From: Lewinellaceae bacterium
GTDB lineage: Bacteria > Bacteroidota > Bacteroidia > Chitinophagales > Saprospiraceae
Reading direction: 5' to 3'
Length of the DNA: 64,000 bases
Assembly (NCBI GenBank): GCA_020636375.1
Contig: JACJXZ010000010.1
Coordinates: forward strand, 124,001 to 188,000
Below the pieces are notes generated by a model. The model had not been told where the DNA came from and searched no databases. It saw nothing but the letters and a program-made list of their open reading frames with translations. Numbering within the stretch: position 1 is the first letter of the stretch; every line of letters starts with the position of its first letter. Shown here piece after piece: positions 28,195-37,112 of this stretch. A program made the position numbers and the translations under genes.

Positions 28195-28319
28195 GGCGAA
28201 GTCGCGGAAGGTGTGAATGCGGCCGCCTACCCGGCCTCCAGCACCAGCACTTCAATGCCGGCGTCGGAGAGTGTTCGGGCCGCCGCTGCCCCGGCAATGC
28301 CGGCGCCGATGATGGCCAC
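28195..28319 (-). pseudogene. N-terminal remnant of an FAD/NAD(P)-binding oxidoreductase (amine oxidase-like)
   Basis: Directly after the pfaD stop (one base apart, GTG start at 28317-28319) the minus strand reads VAIIGAGIAGAAAARTLSDA and IEVLVLEA, the dinucleotide-binding beta-alpha-beta unit. After a one-frame shift it continues RVGGRIHTFRDFA, the GG motif that follows in amine-oxidase-type flavoproteins. About 400 further residues expected for a whole enzyme are absent, because the sequence runs into the 3' end of the convergent RecQ fusion gene. It is therefore a truncated gene, or the mark of a junction. Its position suggests it was once the last gene of the pfa transcript. Confidence 0.7.
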
Positions 28320-28320
28320 T

Positions 28321-29970
28321 TTAACCAGGATAATACAGCTTTTCTTCCATCTGCTCCCTCTGCGGCACAAACCGCCCCCACTCCAGCGGGAAAGCCACTC
28401 CCTGCATCTTTAGGGTCTGCACCCGGTACAAATAGGCCGCCCCCTGCATGATCTGCTCCGCCACGTCCGCTGCCCGTCGGTTCCGGTAGTCCTCCAGGTA
28501 GGTGCCCTTCACCCAGTCGTTGAAGGCGCCCATGGCCGGGCCGCACCAGATTTGGTAGTCCTGCGCCCGCCCCGGCGTGCCGGCATTGGCCCAGTTGGAC
28601 GACAGCCCCAGGTACCAGCGGAAAACCAGTGCCATCTTTCGGTGTGGGTTGCCCTCGGCCCGCTCGATCTGCTCGGGGTCGCGGTTGCGGAAGAACTCGA
28701 TGCAGTCCTGCCAGACGGCCTCCAGAGGCTTCTGGAAAACCTGCTTTTCCATTTTCAGCCGCTCTTCTGCCGGAATTTCCTCAATGGATTTATAGCGCTG
28801 GTAATATTCATAAAGCTTTTTGGCGCGCGGCCCGAAGAGGGTACCCCGCTTCAGCACCTGTAGCTCCACGCCCATTTCAAACATGTCGGATGCCGGCGCC
28901 ATGATGACGTCGGTAGAGTCGACCGTGGCCAGCAACTGGCGGACATGCTCGGAAGTGCCCGCTTCCACGCAGGCCTGATTGGCCGATCCGGTAACCACAT
29001 AGGCGGCGCCCATCATAAAGGCCGCCAGAGCGGAAGCCGGCGTAGAGATGCCGCCCGCCGCACCGATGCGGATCTTCTGCTCAAACTGGTGCTTTTCCTG
29101 CAACTCATCCCGCAGTTGAATGATAGACGGCAGCAAGGCCACCAGCGGGCGGTTGTCGGTATGGCCGCCGGAGTCGGCCTCCACCGTGATATCGTCGGCC
29201 ATAGGCACGCTGGCGGCCAATTCGGCTTGCATTGGGGTGATCTTGCCCTTTTCCAGCAGCAGCTTCAGAAAACGCTCCGGCGCGGGCTGCATGAAGTGTG
29301 CCGCCACTTCCTTCCGCGATATTTTGGCAATGACCTTGTTGTTGATGACAACCCCGCCTTCCTGATCCCGGCTCAGCCCCGCCACCCGGTAGTGCACGAT
29401 GTGCTCGGTCAATGCCAGAAAGGCGGAGGCTTCCACGATATGGACGCCTTTTTCCAGGTACAGCTTCACCGCACCGGCTTCCAGCGCCTTCTCGTTCGGG
29501 CTGTGGATAAGGTTGAAGGCGTAGGGTTCGTTCGGCAACCCGCCCTGTATCTTCTCTATGGCCTGCAACACCCGGGCGGGCACCAGGCCTGCCGCCCCAA
29601 AGGAACCGAGCAGGCCCGCCCGGCCTACGGCGATCACCAGCTCTTCGGAGGCGATGCCGTTGGCCATGGCACCGGTCTTGTAGGCATATTTCAGGTTGTA
29701 ATCCTCCCGGAATGAAGGGTCGCCCAGTTGGCTCGGGGGCAGGGCATTAGCCATAGCGAGTAATTGCAGGCCTTTGCCGTTGGCAGTTAGTTCGCCTTCG
29801 TTGCTGGCGCCGATGCGGCCGCGGAAGTCCTGGACAATAAAGCAGGGCAAATCCGTACTCGCCAACTTTTGCTGGATACCCGCAGCATCAAAGGATACGG
29901 CGCGCGGGGAGCCTTTCCAGTAAAAAGGAGTTAATGCGCCATTGTATTCTAAATCCATATTTGTCTTCAT
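28321..29970 (-). CDS. pfaD: PfaD-type trans-acting enoyl reductase of PUFA synthase
   Basis: A 549-residue FMN-dependent TIM-barrel protein of the PfaD/nitronate-monooxygenase-like family. It reduces the enoyl intermediates of the PUFA synthase. Recognisable parts are CFIVQDFRGRIG, the AVGRAGLLGSFGAAGL segment, VEADSGGHTDNRPL, RIGAAGGISTPASALAAFMMGA and VTGSANQACVEAGTS, followed by the PfaD-specific C-terminal region (KKLYEYYQRYKSIEEIP and beyond). The length is normal for PfaD. The start is the ATG complementary to 29968-29970; another ATG four codons on is possible, and the open frame further upstream runs through palindromic repeat DNA. It is the third synthase gene of the locus, 83 bases after pfaC. 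Confidence 0.92.
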   Translation of the reverse strand: MKTNMDLEYNGALTPFYWKGSPRAVSFDAAGIQQKLASTDLPCFIVQDFRGRIGASNEGELTANGKGLQLLAMANALPPSQLGDPSFREDYNLKYAYKTGAMANGIASEELVIAVGRAGLLGSFGAAGLVPARVLQAIEKIQGGLPNEPYAFNLIHSPNEKALEAGAVKLYLEKGVHIVEASAFLALTEHIVHYRVAGLSRDQEGGVVINNKVIAKISRKEVAAHFMQPAPERFLKLLLEKGKITPMQAELAASVPMADDITVEADSGGHTDNRPLVALLPSIIQLRDELQEKHQFEQKIRIGAAGGISTPASALAAFMMGAAYVVTGSANQACVEAGTSEHVRQLLATVDSTDVIMAPASDMFEMGVELQVLKRGTLFGPRAKKLYEYYQRYKSIEEIPAEERLKMEKQVFQKPLEAVWQDCIEFFRNRDPEQIERAEGNPHRKMALVFRWYLGLSSNWANAGTPGRAQDYQIWCGPAMGAFNDWVKGTYLEDYRNRRAADVAEQIMQGAAYLYRVQTLKMQGVAFPLEWGRFVPQREQMEEKLYYPG

Positions 29971-29972
29971 TA

Positions 29973-30021
29973 CGCAAGTCTGGAGACTTGCAAAGTTTTG
30001 CCGCATCGGGTCGCAGACCCT
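29973..30021. repeat. Two small hairpins in the pfaC-pfaD spacer
   Basis: GCAAGTCT-GG-AGACTTGC at 29974-29991 is a perfect 8-bp stem, followed by GGGTC-GCA-GACCC near 30008-30020. Such paired palindromes are repeated between genes in many Bacteroidota genomes and may act as REP-like units that stabilise or attenuate the upstream message. Confidence 0.65.
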
Positions 30022-30053
30022 CGCGAACAAACAGAATTATTTTTTATTATGAG

Positions 30054-33000
30054 TCAGGCTTCTTCGATAGCCAATGCCAGGTCCGTCACCTGGTAAATCC
30101 GCATTTTGTCGTTCCAGAGGTAGGCGTCAGCGATGATGGCCAGTTGCCCGCCTCGCTTTTCAATGGTTTTGATATGCACTTCCAGGTGCATCTCTTTTAC
30201 GTGCTGAAGGATTTGGCCCCGGTATTTCCAAACCGTTTTGTGGTTTGGCAGCTGGACGAATTTCGGGGAGGCAAAATCCTTGCCCAAATCCTGCTGCAAA
30301 GCGAAGACCTGCATGGCCTGCAGGATGGCCTCCACCCCCAGGGAACCGGGCATCACCGGATCCTGGTAGAAATGGCAGGTGAAAAACCAGTCGTAGGGCT
30401 TCATGAATTTCGTGGCGTGGATATAGCCCTTGCCGTACTTTCCCTGGCCCTTAGCGATGATCAGCTGGTCCAGCAAATCCAGTTGATCTTCCGCCAGGCG
30501 GTAATGAGGCTTATCGGCCGGCGCTTTAAACAATTTCATCTGGCCGTAAAGGGAGTCCAGCCTGACCTGCATGTAGTCTTTGGGCTGAAGCCCTTCCGTT
30601 TCAAACCAGGGGGCCACTTCTTTACCGCCGTCCAGCCCCACCTGCGAAGCCAGCGCTTCGCCGGGGAAAAAGCCGAAGGAAGATTTTCCCTGGTAGAATA
30701 CCTGCCCGTCTGCCGACAGCTCGAAAGTGTAGTTTTGCAGGATAGTTCCGCCCAGGGCCACCGAAGATGCGAGCACCGCCCGGTTGGTGATCGTTTTCCC
30801 GCGCAGGTCCGTGCCGGCCGGCAGGCCGAACAGCTCCCCTTCTCCATCGAGGTTGCGGAAGTAGAGGTTCTTATCCGGGAATTGCAGGGTGCTGCCCTGA
30901 TAAGCGCCCAGCAGGCCGCAGGGCTGCAGGGCGATCTCCATCAGAATGGAGTAGGGCATGGTGTGGGCGGAGTTTTGCTCGTAATACCAGGCATCGGCCG
31001 GCACGTCGTACTCCGCCAGGATGGCGGACGGCTTCGAGAAATCAAACCGCTCTCCTTCAATTTTCAGGACTCTGGAGATCAGCTGCAGGTCCGTGTTGGG
31101 CTGGCGGGAGACCGTCCGCCCGTCGTAGACGGTAAATTCCGGCCCGAAGCACTTCGACAGGTCGTCGAGGGCAAAGGTGGTAATGTCCTCTTCGTTCAGC
31201 AAAGCGCCTTCTGAACGGGGAGAAACAGATACCCCCGGCGTTTCTTCCAGATAGCGGGGATTGGATTTTTCTCTCAGCTGCAGGCCCAGGTTCTCAAAGT
31301 GGACCGTCACGACCCCATCGGAGATGATCTCCAGGTCGCCGATCACGTAGGGGTTGGGAATGAGGCCAATCTCTTTGATCTCCAGTTTGTAGACCAGCCT
31401 GGTATCTTTGGGCGTTACCTGCTTGCGGCAGCGCACCTTTTGCGGCAGGTCGAACACGGGCTGGTAACGGGCGTCTTTGGTCAGCCGCTGCAGGCCCAGC
31501 AACAGCATGAAGAAGCGGAGCAGGTTGCCGCCGCCCTCGGCCTGCAGGGAGCCGGCCAGCACCTCGTCGTCGCGGAAGTGGCAGGGGAAGTACCAGTCGT
31601 CGGGGTGAAGGTCTTTTTCGGCCACGATATAGCCCAGCCCGTAGGTGCCGCCCGTCAGGTCAACCGAGGTGATGCGGTCGATCATCAGAATCTTTTCCGG
31701 AGGCAGGCAGAGGGAAGGGTTGCGGCCGTTGGCGAAGTAGGAATCATCCTCAAAACACTTTTCCATGTCGCCGTTGATGAGGTGGCGCAGGTCTTCTTTG
31801 GAGAAGGAAGTCTTGTGGGTTTTGAGCAGGGGCGTGAAGTGCTTTTTCTTTGCCGTGCGCTTCGCTTCGAGCTCGCTTTCGGTGTACACCACGCCCTGGC
31901 CTTCCTCCAGTTGCTCATCCGTAAAGAAGCCGGCACAGCCGCCGTCCATTTTCAGCACCAGCCGATCCTGCACAAAACAGCGGTAGCTGAAGAAGAAGAG
32001 CAGGTTGTCGCCGTTGCGGACGAAGGAGTTGATGGAAATATCGTAGCGCAGGGTCTGCCCTTCGAAGGGCAGGTCGTCGACAAAGGTCAGCGTGCAGTCG
32101 AGCAGCCGGTAGACGAGGTTGCCCTTGTTCTGAAAGTCGATGCCCAGGTAGGAGATCAGCAACAGGTCGCACTGCCCCGACTCAACGGAGACCGCCCAGG
32201 GGATCTGCCGGTCGGTAGTAAACCAGGCGTTGTAGGGGATGTCGTACTCCGTCTGCATGGTGGAGGGCTTGTACTCGCCCATTTTGGCGTTCAGCCCGGT
32301 TACCCGGCTCACCAGCAGGTAAGGGTGCATGGGCAGCATCACCCGTCGGCGGTAGGTATCGATGACGGCGTATTCCTGCCCGAAGACATGGGCGATCTTG
32401 CCGGTGGCGAATTCCTCCAGGTCCTCCTGAGAGAAAATGACGGTTTTGCCCGACAGATGCTCGCCCGATTCGTAGTCCTGCAGTCGCAGGCCGTTCTCGC
32501 CTGGCCGCTCCTGAGGGGCCAGTATGCCGGCCGTGCTTTCTTCCGTTCTGCTTTCCATGTGGAGAAAAGATTCTGTATGAAGTGAGTAATTCAAATTGGA
32601 AGGTTCTTCTTCATCGCCTGCCGCCAGGACAAGGGCAGCGGCCTTTTTACGGGCCTTGCGCTTTTCGGCGGCAGCAAAGTACCTGCGGTTTTCTTCGCTT
32701 AGGATGGTATCGAAAATCCGGGTGCCGCCCGGGATAATTTTCTTCATAAAACGCCGGGCCGGTTGTTCTTCCTTTGCCGGGGGAAACAGCAACGAAAGGC
32801 CCAGGTCCAGGCCATGGCTGGCCAGTTGCGCCAGTAGTTCCAGGAGGGATTGGGCATCGGGTTTGCCCTTCTGGTCGATGCTTGCCGCCAGGTGTTCTTT
32901 GCCCGCCAGGATCTTGTTGATCCAGCCGGTGCAGGTGGCGTTGGCGCCCAGCTCGACAAACAGGCGGGCGCCGGCCTCGTAGGCGGTTTTTACGGTCTTT

Positions 33001-36000
33001 GGAAAGTCCACCATCCGGCAGCACACCGCCGTGGAGTTTTCGGCGATATTCCGGCTGTCCATCTCTATCCTGGAATGGGTAATGCTGGAATAGAAATCGA
33101 TGGCGGGCACCTCCTGTAAAGGAAAGCCGTGCATCTTCAGCAAACCGGCCCTTTCTTTTTCGCAGAAATCGTGGTGGATGACATTCTGGAAGGGAATGGC
33201 GACGGTAGGGCAGCCCAACTGCTCCGCAATGGCCAGGCAGGCCGCCTTGTCGCCGGAAATGACGGCCTCCTCTTCGGTATTGATAAAGGTCAGGAATACC
33301 TTTTCCCGGCCTTTAACCAGGGCCTCCACCTTTTTTCGCGGCGCCAGCAACACCAGGCTCACCCAGCTGCTTTTTGCCTCTTCCGGGCTGATACCCCAGT
33401 GTTCGGCCAGCAACTCCAGGTTGCCCGCAAACCGGTTTTTGAAAATGGGCGATTGCTGAAACTCTTTGGTCTCATCAGCGCTCCACACCCCCAGGGAATA
33501 CCACATACTGCTGCACTCCCCCATGCTGTAGCCGAAGGCGATCTCCGGCTCCAGCCTGAAAACCTGGCGCAGGACATGGGTGTAAGCGGCGGAGAAGAAC
33601 ACGCCCACCGACATCATGGCGATGGCATTGTCGTAGATGCTCTTCGGCTGATCGGCGGAGCGTATTTTTTTGGGGAACAGGTAATCCGGCCAGATGTATT
33701 CCTCCAGGTTGGGCAGTTTGCTTTCGAAGTGTGGAAACAGCTGGGGGAACAGCTGGAACAAATCCTGCCCCAGGTGCGGATAAGCCGTGGAAGAGCCGGG
33801 GTAGACGAAGGCCACCTTACCCGAATTGCCCAGCGGGTGGGGAGTAAAATAACTGCCCCCCGGCGTTTTGAGGGCCTTCTGGTTTTGAAACGAGGCACCG
33901 ATATTCTTCCGGAAATAGTGGATTTCCCGTACCAGCCCTTTTTTGTTTTCTGCGATCAGGGCCAGGCAATAAGCAGCTTCCTTTGTGCTGTTGTTCCTGT
34001 GAAACTGGGATGCGACCGCACTCAGCGGCACCGGGCTTTCGGCAGCGATCTCCAGGGCGGTCAGTCGTTGCTGCAGCTCCTTTTCCGCATTGCCCTTCAG
34101 GATGAAGAGGTGCGGCGCGTTGTTGTGCAGAAAGGCCGAATTCGCACCGGAGGGACGGACGGCTTCCGACAGCCGGACCTGCATGCCGTCCACTCCATGA
34201 ACGGCTGCCTGTCGCTTTTGTCGGCCGTTTTCCAGTATCCACGGGCGCGACTTTTCCGGGAAATAATACCCCTTGCCTTCCAAGGCGGCTGCCTCTTTAG
34301 GGCCTTTCCAGTTGGGAATGCCCGGAATGAACCGATGGTGCAGGCAAAGAGCCGTTTTGATCAGGGCGGCGATGCCGGAAGCAGCATAGGTATGGCCAAT
34401 ATTAGCTTTGATGCTGCCGAGCGCAGCCGGTTGTTGGGCCGGCTGTCGGCGGTGTTCGGAATTCGGCGCCAGGCCATTTGCAAGTTCCGGAAGGACAGTA
34501 TCCGGTTCTTCAAAAAGTGTAGTTTTTTGGACCATCCCCGGCTGCTCGAGCAACCATTGTAGTTCTGCTTCGTCTTCGCGGGCAATGCCCGTAGCGGCAA
34601 GCTCCAGATAGCCTGCTTCCCCCAGCGGCTTTACCTGCCCGGTTTCCTCAATTACTGCGTAAACCCTGTCTTCCCCGGCATCCGCCAGCTTCTTCAGGAC
34701 TACCGCCCCGGCGCCTTCGCCCACCAGCCAGCCTTCGTCGTGGTCGTTCAGGGGAAGGCTGGGCTTACTTGCCGGGTTTATTTTATTCTTCCTATTCCGC
34801 AGCAGGACATTCTCCAATCCGCCTGAAAAATCGACCCCGCCGACGACGACAGCTTCCACTTCCCCGAGGGATAGCAGGTTCTGCGCTACTTCCAGCGCCT
34901 TGAATGCCGAATTCTCACCACAGGAAACCGTAAAGGCCGGCCCCGAAAAATCCCACAGCGCCGCTATCCGGCTGGCCATAATGTTGCCGACAAAACTGGT
35001 ATGCTGGCTTGGGGTTTGGGAGCCTTCCCGGTGGTAAACGCCGTTTTTACATAGTTCTTCCAGGCGCGCTTTCTGTTCTTCATCGAGCTGGATATCGCTT
35101 TTTTGCAGGGCCTTCCCGAGCTGCCAGCCTGCATCCCAGCGGGCCAGGTAGTGATGGATGGCCAGCTCCGATTCCATGGCGATAAGCACGGCGACGTTTC
35201 GGCTTTCTTCCAAACCGGCGTCCCGCAAAGCGTTATCCGCCACTTTCAGGATGAGCGCCTGTTGGGGCTCCAGCGTTTCGGCTTCCGTCGGCTGTATCTT
35301 ATAGCGCAGCAGGTCGATCTCAAAATCTTCGATGTAGGCGCCCAGGGGGGGCTTGCCGTCTTCAAAGCCATAGGACTTCAGCAAGGCCTCATCTTGATCA
35401 AATCCTTTCCAGCGTCCCTCCGGCAAAGCTCTGAAATGCTGCTTTCCGTGATAAATGGTAGAATGGAATGCTTCCAGCCCCGCACAATCGCCAAAGTGGG
35501 CGTCCATGCCGACGATGGCCATGGGTTGTAATTCTATAGGTTGCCCGGAAGCAGCCCCGGCGTGCTCGGGCCAGTAGTTCTGCACCACCATGTGGGCGTT
35601 CGTCCCGCCGAAGCCGAAGGAGTTGATGCCCGCCTGTTTCTGCGGGTGAGGCCAGGGCGTCGGTTCGAGGATCATCTGTTCCCGGCCCAGCCAGCCATTG
35701 CCGGATGAGAGGGCATTCTCCAGGTTGATGTTAGGCGGGATGGCCCCCTTCTGCATGGCCAGCAATACCTTCAGCAGGCCGGTCATGCCGGCGGCGGTCA
35801 GCAGGTGGCCCATATTGGATTTGACGGAGCCGAGGCGGGGTTGGGTTTGGTGTTCAGCGAAGAAGCCGGCGATGGAGTTCATCTCTGTCAGGTCGCCGAG
35901 GGGCGTGCCGGTGGCGTGGCATTCCAGGTAGGAGGTCTCTTTCGGGTCGATGCCGTTGTTGTAATAGGCGCGCTCGAAGGCGAGGCGCTGGCCTTTCGGG

Positions 36001-36911
36001 TGAGGGCTGAGCAGGAACTTGCCACGGCCGTCGTTCGACAGGCCGATGCCGCCGATGACTGCCTGAATGCTGTCTCCGTCGCGCTCGGCGTCTTCCAGTC
36101 GCTTGAGCACCACCACTCCGGCGCCTTCGGAGGAGACCAGCCCGGCAGAGTTTTTGTCGAGCGGAACGAATTTATCCTCTGCCCCGGCATAGGCATGGAA
36201 TATGGAGAACCCCATATGGATGAACAACTGGTCGGAAGCGCAAACTGCGCCGGCCAGCATCATATCGGCCTTGCCGGTGAGCAGTTCGTCGGCAGCCAGC
36301 TTGATGGCGTAGAGGGAGGTGGCGCAGGCGGCGTCCAGGGCGTAATGGCCGGCGCCCAGCCCCAGTGCCCGGCTGGCCATTTGGGAGACCGTCCAGTCGA
36401 GGATGGCGTTATCCGGCCTGCCCTTTTGGGTAGCCGGTATCCGGAATTGCTCGTCCTGCAGCAGCTCCCGCAGGGCTTTCTCCATGGTTTGGGTGTAAAC
36501 GTCCGCCAGCAGGAGGTGGGAGGAACTGGTGGGAAAGGAAAGGTTGCCAAGGACGAGTCCGCAGCGCTGCAGCTTTTCCTTATTGTTGAAATAGCCGGCC
36601 TCCCGGAGGGCTTCGCGGGCGACGTGGAGCGGCCACTGGTAGAGCTTGTCCTGCCGGGCGAGAAAGCCCGCCGGCAATTCGTAGCCATAAGGGTCGAACC
36701 GGAAATCGCGGATATAGCCTCCGCGCAGGGAATAGCATTTGTCGACCACTCCCTTGCCCGGCTGGTAGAAAATCTCCGGATTTGCGCCGAAGTCCTCTTC
36801 TGTTGCCAGCCCGGTGAGGTCTCTGCCCTGCATCAGGTTATCCCAGAATTCCTCCGGCGTGGAGGAACCGGGAAAGAGTCCGGAGGTTCCTATGATGGCT
36901 ATTTTGGTCAT
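30054..36911 (-). CDS. pfaC: PUFA synthase subunit PfaC with built-in acyltransferase (KS-CLF-AT-DH-DH)
   Basis: A 2,285-residue multidomain synthase. Order: ketosynthase (about 1-450) with active cysteine C196 in LDAACATSL, LECHATGTPLGD and KSNMGHLLTAAG. A chain-length-factor-like second KS (about 455-930) keeps GSIKANIGHTYAASG, but the first active histidine motif is replaced (ELAATGIAR). An acyltransferase-like domain (about 1020-1370) has GYSMGECSSMW and LFVELGANATCTG. Two FabA-type double hot-dog dehydratases end the protein, each with a CHF motif (FPCHFRDDEVLAGSL; FTCHFYQDPVMPGSLG). In gamma-proteobacterial clusters the AT is a separate protein, PfaB; here it is fused. The start is ATG at 36909-36911; the open frame upstream is repeat DNA. 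No frameshift was noticed in the gene. Confidence 0.93.
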   Translation of the reverse strand: MTKIAIIGTSGLFPGSSTPEEFWDNLMQGRDLTGLATEEDFGANPEIFYQPGKGVVDKCYSLRGGYIRDFRFDPYGYELPAGFLARQDKLYQWPLHVAREALREAGYFNNKEKLQRCGLVLGNLSFPTSSSHLLLADVYTQTMEKALRELLQDEQFRIPATQKGRPDNAILDWTVSQMASRALGLGAGHYALDAACATSLYAIKLAADELLTGKADMMLAGAVCASDQLFIHMGFSIFHAYAGAEDKFVPLDKNSAGLVSSEGAGVVVLKRLEDAERDGDSIQAVIGGIGLSNDGRGKFLLSPHPKGQRLAFERAYYNNGIDPKETSYLECHATGTPLGDLTEMNSIAGFFAEHQTQPRLGSVKSNMGHLLTAAGMTGLLKVLLAMQKGAIPPNINLENALSSGNGWLGREQMILEPTPWPHPQKQAGINSFGFGGTNAHMVVQNYWPEHAGAASGQPIELQPMAIVGMDAHFGDCAGLEAFHSTIYHGKQHFRALPEGRWKGFDQDEALLKSYGFEDGKPPLGAYIEDFEIDLLRYKIQPTEAETLEPQQALILKVADNALRDAGLEESRNVAVLIAMESELAIHHYLARWDAGWQLGKALQKSDIQLDEEQKARLEELCKNGVYHREGSQTPSQHTSFVGNIMASRIAALWDFSGPAFTVSCGENSAFKALEVAQNLLSLGEVEAVVVGGVDFSGGLENVLLRNRKNKINPASKPSLPLNDHDEGWLVGEGAGAVVLKKLADAGEDRVYAVIEETGQVKPLGEAGYLELAATGIAREDEAELQWLLEQPGMVQKTTLFEEPDTVLPELANGLAPNSEHRRQPAQQPAALGSIKANIGHTYAASGIAALIKTALCLHHRFIPGIPNWKGPKEAAALEGKGYYFPEKSRPWILENGRQKRQAAVHGVDGMQVRLSEAVRPSGANSAFLHNNAPHLFILKGNAEKELQQRLTALEIAAESPVPLSAVASQFHRNNSTKEAAYCLALIAENKKGLVREIHYFRKNIGASFQNQKALKTPGGSYFTPHPLGNSGKVAFVYPGSSTAYPHLGQDLFQLFPQLFPHFESKLPNLEEYIWPDYLFPKKIRSADQPKSIYDNAIAMMSVGVFFSAAYTHVLRQVFRLEPEIAFGYSMGECSSMWYSLGVWSADETKEFQQSPIFKNRFAGNLELLAEHWGISPEEAKSSWVSLVLLAPRKKVEALVKGREKVFLTFINTEEEAVISGDKAACLAIAEQLGCPTVAIPFQNVIHHDFCEKERAGLLKMHGFPLQEVPAIDFYSSITHSRIEMDSRNIAENSTAVCCRMVDFPKTVKTAYEAGARLFVELGANATCTGWINKILAGKEHLAASIDQKGKPDAQSLLELLAQLASHGLDLGLSLLFPPAKEEQPARRFMKKIIPGGTRIFDTILSEENRRYFAAAEKRKARKKAAALVLAAGDEEEPSNLNYSLHTESFLHMESRTEESTAGILAPQERPGENGLRLQDYESGEHLSGKTVIFSQEDLEEFATGKIAHVFGQEYAVIDTYRRRVMLPMHPYLLVSRVTGLNAKMGEYKPSTMQTEYDIPYNAWFTTDRQIPWAVSVESGQCDLLLISYLGIDFQNKGNLVYRLLDCTLTFVDDLPFEGQTLRYDISINSFVRNGDNLLFFFSYRCFVQDRLVLKMDGGCAGFFTDEQLEEGQGVVYTESELEAKRTAKKKHFTPLLKTHKTSFSKEDLRHLINGDMEKCFEDDSYFANGRNPSLCLPPEKILMIDRITSVDLTGGTYGLGYIVAEKDLHPDDWYFPCHFRDDEVLAGSLQAEGGGNLLRFFMLLLGLQRLTKDARYQPVFDLPQKVRCRKQVTPKDTRLVYKLEIKEIGLIPNPYVIGDLEIISDGVVTVHFENLGLQLREKSNPRYLEETPGVSVSPRSEGALLNEEDITTFALDDLSKCFGPEFTVYDGRTVSRQPNTDLQLISRVLKIEGERFDFSKPSAILAEYDVPADAWYYEQNSAHTMPYSILMEIALQPCGLLGAYQGSTLQFPDKNLYFRNLDGEGELFGLPAGTDLRGKTITNRAVLASSVALGGTILQNYTFELSADGQVFYQGKSSFGFFPGEALASQVGLDGGKEVAPWFETEGLQPKDYMQVRLDSLYGQMKLFKAPADKPHYRLAEDQLDLLDQLIIAKGQGKYGKGYIHATKFMKPYDWFFTCHFYQDPVMPGSLGVEAILQAMQVFALQQDLGKDFASPKFVQLPNHKTVWKYRGQILQHVKEMHLEVHIKTIEKRGGQLAIIADAYLWNDKMRIYQVTDLALAIEEA

Positions 36912-36923
36912 GTTGATTTTTTT

Positions 36924-37112
36924 GGCCGTGCGATCAGGCACGAAGCGTATTTGGCATTTGGGGCTTGTGGCCGTGCGATCAGGGATGATCGCGGCACGAA
37001 GCGTATTTGGCATTTGGGGCTTGTGGCCGTGCGATCAGGGATGATCGCGGCACGAAGCGCATTTGGCGTTAGGCGCTTGTGGCCGTGCGATCAGGGATGA
37101 TCGCGGCACGAG
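36924..37112. repeat. 56-bp repeats with internal palindrome between pfaA and pfaC
   Basis: The phrase CTTGTGGCCGTGCGATCAGG starts at 36964, 37020 and 37076, giving a 56-bp period, plus a shortened copy at 36924. Each full unit contains GCGATCA-GGGA-TGATCGC, a perfect 7-bp stem with a 4-nt loop. The last copy runs to the stop codon of the KR-DH segment of pfaA. The whole spacer between the two synthase genes consists of this array. Confidence 0.9.

Noticed and set aside
33129..34562. Long plus-strand open frame antisense to pfaC, and similar ones at 29934-31214, 31299-32585 and 35805-37100
   Set aside because: They mirror the codon pattern of the intact minus-strand synthase in a GC-rich gene and show no protein motif.
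36912..37013. 34-residue N-terminal extension of PfaC
   Set aside because: It translates the 56-bp palindromic repeats. The ketosynthase starts naturally at the ATG at 36911.
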